Shown here: one piece after another, positions 51,101 to 57,565 of the stretch
Numbering within the stretch: position 1 is the stretch's first letter
How the letters are laid out: the number at the start of each line of letters is the position of its first letter
Assembly (NCBI GenBank): GCA_004352715.1
Contig: SCFE01000003.1
Coordinates: forward strand, 236,363-300,362
From: Hofstenia miamia
Taxonomy: Eukaryota > Xenacoelomorpha > Acoela
DNA: 64,000 bases
Direction of reading: 5' to 3'
Notes under the pieces: model-generated
Told to the model about the DNA's origin: nothing
The model's input: only the letters and a program-made list of their open reading frames with translations
The model's database searches: none
Program-made: the position numbers and the translations under genes

Positions 51101-53458
51101 GTTCATTCAAACACCGTTTTAAAGATTTTGTTAATAATGAAGCAAATCAAATGTCTAGTCGGGACATGGAAAAACGTTTGCAAAATATGTTAGAAGAAAC
51201 TCTTACAAGAAACCTGCAATTGGAAAACGTAATTCTTTTCATTGTTGTGTTTGGCAACATGTTTAGTAGTTGTAATGGCTTCTTAAATTCATTCATTTTG
51301 ATGTGTTTAGTGGGCCTACAAGGTCATTGGCAATTTAATACCTATCGCATTAAGGCATTTTGATCATTGTCGTTTAAAATCAATAGTTTTTTCAAAATAT
51401 TCGTTTAAGTCTGCGTCCCATTTTGATAGGAATTTTTCATCTGTATTGATTTTTTGCATGGCAAATAGTTTTAAAATACGAAATAGGTGAGAATGAGAGT
51501 TTATGAGAACATTCAAATATGTTTCAATTCAGCACTTTTGAAATGCGTAAAAAATAAACACTCCTTAATGAAAATGTTTTACCATTAAATTCTGCTCTTT
51601 TGGTGTATATTTTCGACCGGATTGTACAATATGGAGGATCACCATATATTCTCTTTGCAACAGGTAACTAGCTCGAATTTTGCTTCATTTACTCTTGTAG
51701 CACATTGCAGTTTTGTTAATGAGGTCTTTTAGCTGTAGTAAGGCCAAGCATATTGAAGTTATGCATCCATTTGGTAATTGGTTATTCAGCAGACATCTTG
51801 AGATTGATTGTACAAACCCATGTCAATGTTATTTGGAACATAGGGGTTGATTTAGGAAGACACCAAGTCTTCATTTTTATATTTCACCTCCATCACCTAA
51901 ATATTTAATAAGTCGAGCTACTGTTCTTTTTTCACCGTTCAATAATTTTGCTAATTGCTATAGAATTCTAATTGCTTTTGAGTAATGAACTGACTTATTA
52001 CTTTTGGGATATAGAGAAGAACTTTTGCTTCAAAATACCAAATGTAATAGAAGCAATAAAAACTTCGCATTAGTACTTTTTCCTGAACATTTTTTTGAAT
52101 TTTATATTTATCAATGTTTTCAGAATGTACTAAGATAAGGCAATATGTATTTTAGTCGGCAGAAACGATGCTAGTATGAAATTGATTTAAATCGGTTGGC
52201 TTATTAGATTAACTGTTAATCCCTCCTTATTTGTTATTTTTAAAGTTTGGTTTCATGAACTTTATTACTATGAGACTTCTTTTGCAAAGTAGAAATAGAA
52301 ATTATTTTATGCATTTTTAATTTTTTATGTTTATTTCTGAAGATTTATAATTTGGGTTTACTTTGTAGCTTTATATTACAAACCTGTTCCGCAACTTAGA
52401 TATGTTCAATACAAATACTTTTAGGATTTTAAAAGATAATAACTATTATATATTTACAAAGAAGTTTATCTTCAGATAAGATGAAGTTATTTGCAAATAA
52501 TTACATATATAGAAACAAATATGTCTCCAATTCTGATTAATTCGAGAATGGTAGATAGTTTTATTCGAAAACTTGTCCCTCTAAGAAAATAAATCTACAA
52601 TGCTGATGGCCTGGGAGGCATTGAAACACAAACTTTTGAGCAATCCGATGTGAATCCTAAACAACAGTTTATCTTAAAAGATACAAATCGTTTGTCCACA
52701 TTTTCAAGCAATTTTCTATGGATAAATGTGATCCTTCTTTATAGTATACAATTTATCATGTGCCTGAGGTATATTCAAATATAAACTTTTATTAAATAAA
52801 AAATCTGATTTTTTAAAAACTTTCAAGTTTTCCGCACCTAATTGTCAGATAATAAAAAGCCAATATTAGCTCAAATAGGTCGACGACGGGGCGCGAATAA
52901 AGGTGAAAGTGAAAAGGGAGCAATTCTCTATCCTGTGGTGTTTTCAGATTTTACATATTTCAGTTTGTGAAAAACCATCACAAATTGGAAAATTTCTGTG
53001 TTACTTAGAGTAAATTTGTTTGGAATCAGTTCTGAAGGAAAGTTATGATTCAATAAATGTCTGAGTTCTTTTTCAATTTGTTGAAATCATTATGTCTGAT
53101 ATATTAATGTGTCTATAGATTGCTGAGCAGGTGAATGTAAATATTTTTTGAAGTTTAAGCTCAGTCCTTTCTGACAAATTCGAAATCATATGAGAAATTT
53201 TGTGTTTGATAAATAAAGTATTTTTTGATATCTTAAGAGCAACTAGAATCTTGTCTTAGTTGTGAATTTTAATTCATATTCATTTTTCAATCTATGACTA
53301 ATGCCCATTTAAAATCCAAATTTTTCTTAAAAATAGGTGTTTAGTGAAGGTTCTTGTAATCGTTATTGCGAAAATCGTAATTTGCAAATTTTATTTAGGA
53401 TTTAGATCTTGTTACCAAAGAACTTGCCAAATACACGAAAGCAGATCCGCATTCCTGA
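28569..53458 (+). CDS. GRIPAP1: GRIPAP1 (GRASP-1) orthologue, 18 exons, 753 residues
   Basis: Exons: 28569-28610, 28651-28717, 28759-28817, 29084-29233, 29449-29566, 31016-31057, 37242-37315, 37402-37458, 37906-38139, 42451-42678, 44000-44095, 44171-44398, 44442-44552, 45488-45598, 47313-47454, 50480-50761, 51068-51228 and 53399-53458. All junctions are GT-AG and phases agree throughout (2262 bases with stop). The product is almost wholly coiled coil. Matches to vertebrate GRASP-1 (about 840 residues) include EEFQRMQ at the start, [48 protein letters not shown] and MEKRLQNMLEETLTRN near the end. In vertebrates GRASP-1 is a neuron-enriched Rab4 effector that binds GRIP1 and links early to recycling endosomes. 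That role is inferred here from orthology. Intron lengths run from 40 bases to about 6 kb, and large introns carry mobile elements. Confidence 0.93.
28651..28717 (+). CDS. GRIPAP1: GRIPAP1 exon 2
   Basis: Encodes ILDLRTANYELKEELKRA, matching the L-x-LRT-x-NY-x-L-x-x-EL block of vertebrates. A nearer GT at 28711 would put a stop in exon 3, so the donor at 28718 is chosen. Ends phase 1. Confidence 0.9.
28759..28817 (+). CDS. GRIPAP1: GRIPAP1 exon 3
   Basis: Completes a glutamate codon and continues KDRLSDNVKKLETDNSRYK in heptad-like spacing. The preceding intron is 41 bases. Ends phase 0. Confidence 0.88.
29005..29027. repeat. (TA)n microsatellite in GRIPAP1 intron 3
   Basis: About eleven TA dinucleotides. 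Confidence 0.9.
29084..29233 (+). CDS. GRIPAP1: GRIPAP1 exon 4
   Basis: Fifty glutamine-rich codons including SAILIQENEFLQQKMQQQEE, equivalent to the vertebrate LLSENEMLQAKL region. An alternative in-frame acceptor six bases upstream (exon from 29078) would add LQ. Confidence 0.88.
29449..29566 (+). CDS. GRIPAP1: GRIPAP1 exon 5
   Basis: Encodes LREENTSLLKKTDKTEQ and EIRRLLAENAVLKKQI, similar to the vertebrate ELLRLQAENTALQKN segment. Ends phase 1. Confidence 0.9.
30012..30154. repeat. (TA)n microsatellites around a 5-N gap, GRIPAP1 intron 5
   Basis: Two TA tracts (about 30012-30043 and 30080-30154) with five N at 30044-30048. The ORF reading across them is an artefact. Confidence 0.95.
30425..31397 (+). 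repeat. 973-base duplication, copy 1 (contains exon 6)
   Basis: Appears identical to 31399-32371 and ends at a single N (31398). Includes exon 6 and part of a minus-strand ORF. Confidence 0.95.
31016..31057 (+). CDS. GRIPAP1: GRIPAP1 exon 6 (first copy)
   Basis: A 42-base exon, phase 1 to phase 1, giving DVINNHESNSHPLD, a non-coiled hydrophilic link. An identical copy lies at 31990-32031 within a 973-base duplication. Either copy alone keeps frame, and both together would add 14 residues. Confidence 0.75.
31399..32371 (+). repeat. 973-base duplication, copy 2 (contains exon 6)
   Basis: Second copy. Only here does the sequence continue past the duplicated end, into the 5' part of the minus-strand ORF at 32179-32544. 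Confidence 0.95.
31990..32031 (+). CDS. GRIPAP1: GRIPAP1 exon 6 (second copy)
   Basis: Identical to 31016-31057 with the same acceptor and donor. The duplication ends at a single N, so it is probably an assembly effect. If real it would be a candidate for mutually exclusive or tandem exon use. Confidence 0.4.
32179..32544 (-). CDS. Unrecognised minus-strand ORF nested in GRIPAP1 intron 6
   Basis: 121 codons from ATG at 32544. Just upstream is a splice-acceptor-like TTTTCAG on the same strand, so it may be an exon. The N-terminal half (GLNGNIHYDRKSSFYNAVNK; GRPSNFTTRDANKLKHVENM) is non-repetitive and protein-like. After about residue 58 a second frame (32142-32375, SRLSGWKIQRSLEGQRSISS) looks more natural than the original, suggesting a frameshift or an intron. 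No family is recognised. It could be a nested gene, a retrocopy or element debris. Confidence 0.35.
   Translation of the reverse strand: MSQTKSSRLHQKKGLNGNIHYDRKSSFYNAVNKVVGRPSNFTTRDANKLKHVENMNSGTSTSHIFKTFWLENPKKFGRSTFYKQLWCSRSRNRNLEWGGQSSYKDWTLSPWTCQYFKYIFW
32813..33103 (-). CDS. Unrecognised minus-strand ORF upstream of the nested ORF
   Basis: 96 codons. The part from MAGNSVAPGKLCFHFNNEKK to the end (QANSELKTEDGEN) has balanced composition and could be a first exon of the same nested minus-strand gene. No domain is recognised and no splice pair was confirmed. Confidence 0.25.
   Translation of the reverse strand: MKQTHLEIEVFFSLLTTIPHKTALNMILQYLKSNHWEMAGNSVAPGKLCFHFNNEKKIITLVYRLSSPSECMGEDVTSYRRGAQANSELKTEDGEN
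33715..36000 (-). mobile_element. Degraded LINE (endonuclease + reverse transcriptase) in GRIPAP1 intron 6
   Basis: Minus-strand order is apurinic-type endonuclease, linker, reverse transcriptase. The endonuclease part has YPRGFIIICGDANQ (GD-x-N motif) and LGLTNLVNFPTFMSSKSQID, with a degraded S-D-H region at about 35440. The reverse transcriptase part reads ITPIPKRPGITEINDPKGVR, then GVP-stop-GGPLSGPLF (usual GVPQGGPLSP) and KYSDDTRVLGKL, a Y-x-DD variant with S for A. Downstream a thumb-like ESIKKANFIISSVSY-VLNY frame ends near 33715. Many stops make it inactive. Confidence 0.8.
36185..36232. repeat. TA microsatellite with central ACCGGT palindrome
   Basis: A TA tract interrupted once by ACCGGT, the whole being a perfect palindrome around that hexamer. 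It lies beyond the 5' side of the LINE remnant. Confidence 0.9.
36240..37241. other. Noncoding part of GRIPAP1 intron 6
   Basis: No coding sequence or element ends recognised. Confidence 0.4.
37242..37315 (+). CDS. GRIPAP1: GRIPAP1 exon 7
   Basis: Enters in phase 1, encodes LISATLSEEKRLLSEQLQDL, comparable to the vertebrate MEKEEKRLLWEQLQGLE block. Ends phase 0. Confidence 0.92.
37402..37458 (+). CDS. GRIPAP1: GRIPAP1 exon 8
   Basis: Nineteen codons, ISFKDVQQKLSDETGKVAS, after an 86-base intron. Phase 0 at both ends. Confidence 0.85.
37906..38139 (+). CDS. GRIPAP1: GRIPAP1 exon 9
   Basis: Begins [20 protein letters not shown] directly after TTTAG, in register with vertebrate [20 protein letters not shown]. 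A long coiled coil follows, ending ALREQ. Seventy-eight codons, phase 0. Confidence 0.95.
38572..39124 (-). pseudogene. Degraded unrecognised ORF, downstream part, split by the Gypsy insertion
   Basis: Reading the minus strand from the Gypsy edge, an open frame (FENKSYTFLKTKYDSDFNRM, then QLQNVNKSQLKLRNKKLEYI) runs to a stop near 38990. A second open piece (38572-38751) includes TSTPNMGAIGLPVYFQMFAL. The first piece is in frame with the sequence on the other side of the Gypsy element if the element and one target-site copy are ignored. No family is recognised. It is older than the Gypsy insertion. Confidence 0.4.
39125..39171 (-). mobile_element. 3' LTR remnant (U5 end only)
   Basis: About 45 bases matching the end of the complete LTR at 41085-41130, fused directly to the integrase reading frame. 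A deletion joined the two. Confidence 0.75.
39172..39636 (-). pseudogene. Gypsy integrase, truncated
   Basis: HSSLCHPGIRRMHHFV with CSVCAKLKP gives the H-H-C-C zinc domain. FERLSLDFKGPLP and LLTVIDEYSRFPFAF hold the first catalytic aspartate region, and SYIHSDQ the second. The third catalytic residue (E) and C-terminal domain are lost at the fusion to the LTR remnant. It is joined upstream to the RNase H through a frameshift near 39600. Confidence 0.87.
39637..40010 (-). pseudogene. Gypsy RNase H
   Basis: KTDASDYSIAAALNQVGRP (first aspartate), VAFFSRALSVGERHHSAVEK (catalytic E), LKDEKAISFMLNR (third) and IIYRRGAENVTADALSRI (final D, in the usual G-x-x-N-x-x-ADALSR motif). The domain is nearly complete. 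Upstream, where reverse transcriptase should be, the sequence changes abruptly to unrelated coding material. Confidence 0.88.
40011..41084 (-). pseudogene. Unrelated protein-coding insert inside the Gypsy element (unrecognised, possibly viral)
   Basis: Between the 5' LTR and RNase H the minus strand encodes a different protein, by eye G+C-richer than its surroundings. Recognisable protein-like pieces are LVKCLDFTSQNKVMGLIPLI, GGIFSKGINWVSSFYRKVAD, then FTRGAANDIGSYSILAGNHS and INTFGR-type text ending CPSITDAYRNLDLG just before RNase H. The last piece is an open frame of over 120 codons (40398 down to about 40015); earlier parts have stops and shifts. I recognise no retroelement domain and no host family. 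Composition and cysteine/aromatic pattern suggest a structural gene of a large DNA virus, which is only a hypothesis. Confidence 0.45.
41085..41332 (-). mobile_element. Complete 5' LTR of the Gypsy element (248 bases)
   Basis: On the minus strand it starts TGTGGAATAAGGCCACTGAC and ends ATGCGGTAACA. It contains the palindrome TGACGTCA (cAMP-response-element-like) 16 bases from the start, and GAATAAAGCC about 30 bases before the end, the expected polyadenylation signal. Its end matches the 3' remnant at 39125. Confidence 0.8.
41334..41880 (-). pseudogene. Degraded unrecognised ORF, upstream part, split by the Gypsy insertion
   Basis: Minus-strand pieces are FANNLLYKMWGHCILSN next to the insertion, and further upstream FYFEDLKKDARALKPFVNKL and RLEFLRDLRNTIMLYQQDLK in changing frames. 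The piece next to the insertion continues in frame at 39119 when the element is ignored. Unrecognised; possibly an older element or virus-derived gene. Confidence 0.38.
42451..42678 (+). CDS. GRIPAP1: GRIPAP1 exon 10
   Basis: Seventy-six codons of acidic/basic coiled coil (IEYLEEVNAMKRKSSDRDEM ... NLRTQLL). The donor GTAATT is used; the open frame running on past it is intronic. Confidence 0.88.
42679..43999. other. GRIPAP1 intron 10
   Basis: AT-rich intron. ORFs at 43196, 43353 and 43588 show no domain. Confidence 0.6.
44000..44095 (+). CDS. GRIPAP1: GRIPAP1 exon 11
   Basis: Thirty-two codons, EKESEIEKLNDSLFHIQAKV and onward to EKVxxx donor, phase 0. Coiled coil continues in register into exon 12. 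Confidence 0.9.
44171..44398 (+). CDS. GRIPAP1: GRIPAP1 exon 12
   Basis: Starts LAEKRKAMMDDVNTESQ, matching vertebrate AEKRKAMLDELAMET, and ends RELENESQHK. Seventy-six codons, phase 0, after a 75-base intron. Confidence 0.95.
44442..44552 (+). CDS. GRIPAP1: GRIPAP1 exon 13
   Basis: Thirty-seven codons (EELVVSLDACSKIRDELESQ ... HSESLN), separated from exon 12 by a 43-base intron. Confidence 0.88.
44709..44730. repeat. (TA)n microsatellite in GRIPAP1 intron 13
   Basis: About ten TA dinucleotides. Confidence 0.9.
45488..45598 (+). CDS. GRIPAP1: GRIPAP1 exon 14
   Basis: Thirty-seven codons, AHVEKIKLVEQSLSEKSLLL and onward, phase 0. The next intron holds a hAT-like MITE. Confidence 0.88.
46441..46781. 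mobile_element. hAT-like MITE in GRIPAP1 intron 14
   Basis: Begins CAGAGGTAGACATGGGC and ends with the complement of CAGAGATAGATATGGGC, so 15 of 17 terminal bases are inverted matches with hAT-like CAG ends. Inner GGGCC/GGCCC motifs are also inverted. The flanking 8 bases (TTTTCCAA and ATTGACTA) do not match, so the call rests on the inverted repeats alone. Confidence 0.55.
47313..47454 (+). CDS. GRIPAP1: GRIPAP1 exon 15
   Basis: Highly basic segment IEERKIAERKIVAKHRDIQK followed by [19 protein letters not shown], equal to vertebrate LERKRADKLQERLQDILTN. Ends phase 1. Confidence 0.94.
47455..50479. other. GRIPAP1 intron 15
   Basis: A 3-kb intron. No coding sequence or clear element ends were seen. 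A C9 run lies near 49462. Confidence 0.55.
50480..50761 (+). CDS. GRIPAP1: GRIPAP1 exon 16
   Basis: Begins with a serine/proline-rich link (SVSSFGGNNPLTPPPSESLS), like the serine-rich link in vertebrates, then [20 protein letters not shown]. The vertebrate counterpart is [20 protein letters not shown]. Phase 1 at both ends. Confidence 0.95.
51068..51228 (+). CDS. GRIPAP1: GRIPAP1 exon 17
   Basis: Enters in phase 1 at CTTTTAG. Encodes FSQPKPPEERSFKHRFKDFV, then MEKRLQNMLEETLTRNLQLE, the conserved C-terminal coil. Ends phase 0. Confidence 0.94.
51229..53398. other. GRIPAP1 intron 17
   Basis: A 2.2-kb AT-rich intron without recognisable elements. Confidence 0.55.
53399..53458 (+). CDS. GRIPAP1: GRIPAP1 exon 18 (last)
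   Basis: Nineteen codons, DLDLVTKELAKYTKADPHS, and TGA. Aligns with the vertebrate D-x-x-x-L-[ST]-x-E-[IL]-x-x-[LY] end. No canonical AATAAA was found close downstream. Confidence 0.88.
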   Translation, partial: DLDLVTKELAKYTKADPHS

Positions 53459-54454
53459 ATGTTTTCTATCATGATGTCTTCATTTCAATATTTGTTTATA
53501 GTGCAATACTTTTTGATACCATTTTATTCTATGCATTTCGATTGATTTATATCCAACAATTGGTTAAAATTAGGAGAAAATTGCATCATTTATCTGTGTA
53601 TGCTGAGTGTAATATGTATAAATTGTATAATTGTATATTTTATTTATTCAATTAGATTTATATGAATTTTAATGGAATTGATTTTTTATTCTTTGTCAAA
53701 ATTTATTTTTCAAGGTAATTGTTATCGTTTTTGTTCTTTCTTGAGTCCATTTAAATTTTTAGTGTAGTTTCCTATTTATAATTCTTGAATTTTTACATCA
53801 AATATAAACAGAATTATTTTGTTAATATTTTAAAGCTTAATAATTGTTAGCGACATTTTTTACAAAATGAAATTTACTAGTCAAAATTTTTAAAGCCAAA
53901 AAATTGTTTTAGCAATTAAATATAAAATTTATAAAATTATGGTTGAGCTGCTTTTAGATTATATTGATTTCAATATAAAAGTGTTTAATTGAAATAGTTG
54001 TAATAGTAGTATAAATAGGTCCGGTTTGTCATGTCAAGCTTCCTCAAATTTATCATTTTTTCATTAAATTATTAAAGTTTTCCTATTGATTTCAATATTC
54101 AAGACATGCATTTATTAATATTTTCGATTTCACGGACAATCAATTCCAAGCATATGGCCACTATTTCCAGAATTTACCATAGTTTTACTTAATATGAAAG
54201 AGTATATCCATATGAAATACTTTGTTAATTAAACTAATTTTATGATTTTTATTTTGCAATCTATAATTGGTGGCAACACCAATTTTGTTTCTAAATTTTT
54301 TAAATCCTCAATTATTAATTTTTCTTTTTCAACTTTTGTTATTCCCTTCAAAATATTTTTGCTCCTCAAAGCAATGAATTGATCTAAATATATACTTTCA
54401 GGCGCTAAATTTTAAAATATCCAAGTTGAAACTTGATAATACAGGTTTGTTGTA
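53459..54454 (+). other. GRIPAP1 3' region
   Basis: Very AT-rich. It should include the 3' UTR, but no canonical AATAAA was seen in the first several hundred bases. Confidence 0.35.
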
Positions 54455-55190
54455 GGAAATAATGTAACAATTAGTGGTGGTGTTTCTCTTTTTAACAGAG
54501 CATTTATGGAATATAATAATACTTCTACTACAAATCTTAGAAATTTTTCAAAATTTGCCTATTTACACAACAGTCTTGAGTATTCAGAATTTTATTTAAA
54601 CACCACGCAATGAATTCTACAAGAACAATGATGACGAAATAGAACTTCTAAAGGATGGAAATGAAGTTTTATTCAAATTTTATCTCAGTAAAGTTTATTT
54701 TTTCAGAGGTCTTAGCATCCTACCTGCTGGCAGGGTTCAAATAAATCAACAATCAGGCATATTTAGAAAAGTGATTCAATACAAAAACCTAGATATGTCT
54801 TCATCTATACCCTCACTGAAAATAAAATTAATGATCAAAGTAAGAATTAACTTGACTTTGATACCTTCAATTCTACTGAAATTTCTTCATGTCATTTAGA
54901 ATTAGGAAATGATAATTTCTATCCACAAGCGGAAATTCATCCAACTAGCGAGTTTCTAAGAGTCTATACAGTATTTCTACGATAAAATGGGGTGTTCATG
55001 ACTTTTCAACAGATGCATTTATTAAACCTTTTGATTTTAAGAATAAATGGAATAATTGTATTTGATTTATTTAAACAAAAAGATACATCACCTAATGCTA
55101 TCAATGGAACTAGATTTAGGTATAATTTACAAGGTGCTCCTGCAGATCCATTTAATATCTATGCAATGATTATGTATGAACAAGACCAGG
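54455..55190 (+). pseudogene. Capsid-like protein remnant (Polinton/DNA-virus type), frameshifted
   Basis: Three frames on the plus strand follow one another. The order is GGVSLFNRAFMEYNN (to 54613); YLSKVYFFRGLSILPAGRVQ (54612 on); then, after a further shift, FLRVYTVFL, DFKNKW and IVFDLFKQKD with FNIYAMIMYEQ at the end. The layout LP-x-G, then LR-x-Y, then W-x-x-x-x-FDL, then IYA near the C-terminus resembles capsid-like proteins of Polinton/Maverick and adintovirus-like elements, often deposited as uncharacterized F54H12.2-like. Stops at about 54611, 54830, 54984 and 55065 show it is dead. It ends abruptly at 55187. Confidence 0.42.
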
Positions 55191-55785
55191 GCTGCATTCA
55201 TAGGATGACGGCGGCCTCCGCGCTTATATAGTTTTAAAATTTTAGGGGCAAAACTGTTAATAAAATTAAAATGAAGACAAGCATGAAGTAGTACTTTACA
55301 TGTGAATTGTTTGAAATTTAAATCAGGCTGTGAATTGCGTCGGGATCAATTTTTACTCTTGAGCAGTTAAGCAAATAAGGAATCGCAATAAATCAATTAT
55401 TAGTTTACCAATGAGATAATATATGATGTCTATAACCATTAATATATTTAACCGCCAAATGAAAATCATTATAAATTCAAACTTGCTTTACTAGTTGCGT
55501 CTTTACTCTTACATTTATATAGGAAACTTGGGAGCTGGTAACTGTAGGCTATTTTAGTGATTGAAACTGCACATGCTTATACTGTGTCATGGGCACAACA
55601 CGCAGTCCTAGTTGAAGATAAGATAAGAGATTCTACATTCAGATAAGTGCTTACAATTCAATAACTGATAATTTATCTGAATAGCGTCATAAATTACAAA
55701 AAAAATAACCAATCTACAAATCAACATACATTACAAAAAGTAACAATTCTTACAGGCTATGGATGAATTACTTTACATTGCTATT

Positions 55786-56089
55786 TTAATGACGAGTTAT
55801 CGTATAGTCATTGTTGTAAAATTTAAATCCTAACCATGATGTACCTAAAATATATTTTTGCTTAAGGAAGATTTTTAAACGCTTTTTAAAAGATTTCAAT
55901 TTTTCAATGCTTTTAATTTCTTTAGGTAGTGAATTCCAGGTTCGAATTGCGACATTAATGAAAGATTTCTTCAAAACTTTTTTCTTATACTTAACACATG
56001 TAAAAATTTTAGATCTTGAATTCTGTTTATGCGCAAATCGCGGGAATTTAATTGAATTATAAGGTGGTAGATTTTTTACTAGTTTGAAA
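55786..56089 (-). pseudogene. LINE C-terminal domain, copy 1
   Basis: Minus-strand frame with KKSFINVAIRTWNSLPKEIK and FKKRLKIFL. This is the S-F-x-x-x-x-x-x-WN-x-LP-x-x-[IL]...FK-x-x-L ending common to LINE ORF2 proteins. It is cut by the gap on its N-terminal side. Confidence 0.75.
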
Positions 56090-56761
56090 NNNNNNNNNNN
56101 NNNNNNNNNNNNNNNNNNNNNNNNNNNNNNNNNNNNNNNNNNNNNNNNNNNNNNNNNNNNNNNNNNNNNNNNNNNNNNNNNNNNNNNNNNNNNNNNNNNN
56201 NNNNNNNNNNNNNNNNNNNNNNNNNNNNNNNNNNNNNNNNNNNNNNNNNNNNNNNNNNNNNNNNNNNNNNNNNNNNNNNNNNNNNNNNNNNNNNNNNNNN
56301 NNNNNNNNNNNNNNNNNNNNNNNNNNNNNNNNNNNNNNNNNNNNNNNNNNNNNNNNNNNNNNNNNNNNNNNNNNNNNNNNNNNNNNNNNNNNNNNNNNNN
56401 NNNNNNNNNNNNNNNNNNNNNNNNNNNNNNNNNNNNNNNNNNNNNNNNNNNNNNNNNNNNNNNNNNNNNNNNNNNNNNNNNNNNNNNNNNNNNNNNNNNN
56501 NNNNNNNNNNNNNNNNNNNNNNNNNNNNNNNNNNNNNNNNNNNNNNNNNNNNNNNNNNNNNNNNNNNNNNNNNNNNNNNNNNNNNNNNNNNNNNNNNNNN
56601 NNNNNNNNNNNNNNNNNNNNNNNNNNNNNNNNNNNNNNNNNNNNNNNNNNNNNNNNNNNNNNNNNNNNNNNNNNNNNNNNNNNNNNNNNNNNNNNNNNNN
56701 NNNNNNNNNNNNNNNNNNNNNNNNNNNNNNNNNNNNNNNNNNNNNNNNNNNNNNNNNNNNN
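56090..56761. other. Assembly gap (672 N)
   Basis: Flanked on both sides by nearly identical LINE tail sequence. Confidence 0.99.
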
Positions 56762-56945
56762 TTTCAATTTTTCAATGCTTTTAATTTCTTTAGGTAGCGA
56801 ATTCCAGGTTCGAATTGCGACATTAATGAAAGATTTCTTCAAAACTTTTTTCTTATACTTAACACATGTAAAAATTTTAGATCTTGAATTCTGTTTATGC
56901 GCAAATCCCGGGAATTTAATTGAATTATAAGGCGGTAGATTTTTT
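56762..56945 (-). pseudogene. LINE C-terminal domain, copy 2
   Basis: Repeats 55896-56080 with only a few differences (for example TAGTGA versus TAGCGA) and encodes the same WNSLP segment. On its N-terminal side it adjoins Penelope-type sequence near 56946. Confidence 0.75.
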
Positions 56946-56952
56946 AACAAAA

Positions 56953-57000
56953 ACATTCAAATATATTTCGACTTACAAAGTCATCGTCAGTTTTACAAAT
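56953..57000 (-). ncRNA. Hammerhead-ribozyme-like motif near the Penelope-like element end
   Basis: Minus strand: CTGACGA at 56990-56984, then GACTT-TGT-AAGTC able to form a 5-bp stem II, then GAAA at 56969-56966 and the self-complementary AAATATATTT. CTGA-N-GA and GAAA are the two conserved hammerhead core strands. Penelope-like elements are known to carry hammerheads in their terminal repeats. One extra T lies between the first core strand and stem II, and the cleavage triplet and stem I are not certain, so activity is not claimed. Confidence 0.4.
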
Positions 57001-57045
57001 AATTCCCTCTAAATTTACTTGATTTTATAGCAACATTTTATTTCA

Positions 57046-57565
57046 CTAAATCTTAATTATTGGTAACAATAGTTTATGTATATAATCTTCTTTCGTATTT
57101 AGACTTGGTTGAAATGATCTTATTAAAATGCTTTCAGTGATTTTAAGATATTTTCCATTGGAATTCTTTAAAATTTTTACATCATAACTTAGTCCACAAT
57201 TTTTAAGGTGTTTTGAAATGGTTGAATAAGTTTCATGTTCTTTTGTTCCTCTGCTTAGTTGACGACCACAATATCCGATATAATCCTCACCACATGTGCA
57301 TTGAATCTTATAAATTACATTAGATTTATTGGACATGCTAGTTGCTGATTTAAGGCCAAGCTTTGCATTAAGTTTCTGGATCTTGTAAACAAATCTTACT
57401 TTTTCTTTAATTAATTCAATCTAATTCATTTGATGTATTAAATTTGTTGTATGTATTCCTCGATAGTGAATTTTAAATACATGTTCAAAGTTTTGTGAAT
57501 AATTTTTTTCTTTGTCATTCGTGACTATTTCTGAAATTGCTTCTTTGATATATTTATCAATAACA
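57046..57565 (-). pseudogene. Penelope-like element C-terminus with GIY-YIG endonuclease
   Basis: Minus strand: NVIYKIQCTCGEDYIGYCGR, then SKHLKNCG, then ITESILIRSFQPSLN. This is the Penelope-type GIY-YIG endonuclease with its C-x-C knuckle, H-x3-C and catalytic glutamate (E of TESILI). Upstream, after one in-frame stop near 57422, the frame IELIKEKVRFVYKIQKLNAK joins to an upstream open part (FEHVFKIHYRGIHTTNLIHQ) that resembles the thumb and link after the reverse transcriptase. The gap removes the rest. Confidence 0.8.

Noticed and set aside
51229-51363. In-frame extension of GRIPAP1 exon 17
   Set aside because: Hydrophobic unlike the protein. The GT donor at 51229 joins in phase to exon 18, which matches the family C-terminus.
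55187-55610. Possible hAT MITE (CAGGGCTGC ... GCAGTCCTA) that would end the capsid-like remnant
   Set aside because: Only about 8 terminal bases agree, and the flanks (GAACAAGA, GTTGAAGA) match at 5 of 8 positions. Not enough to call.
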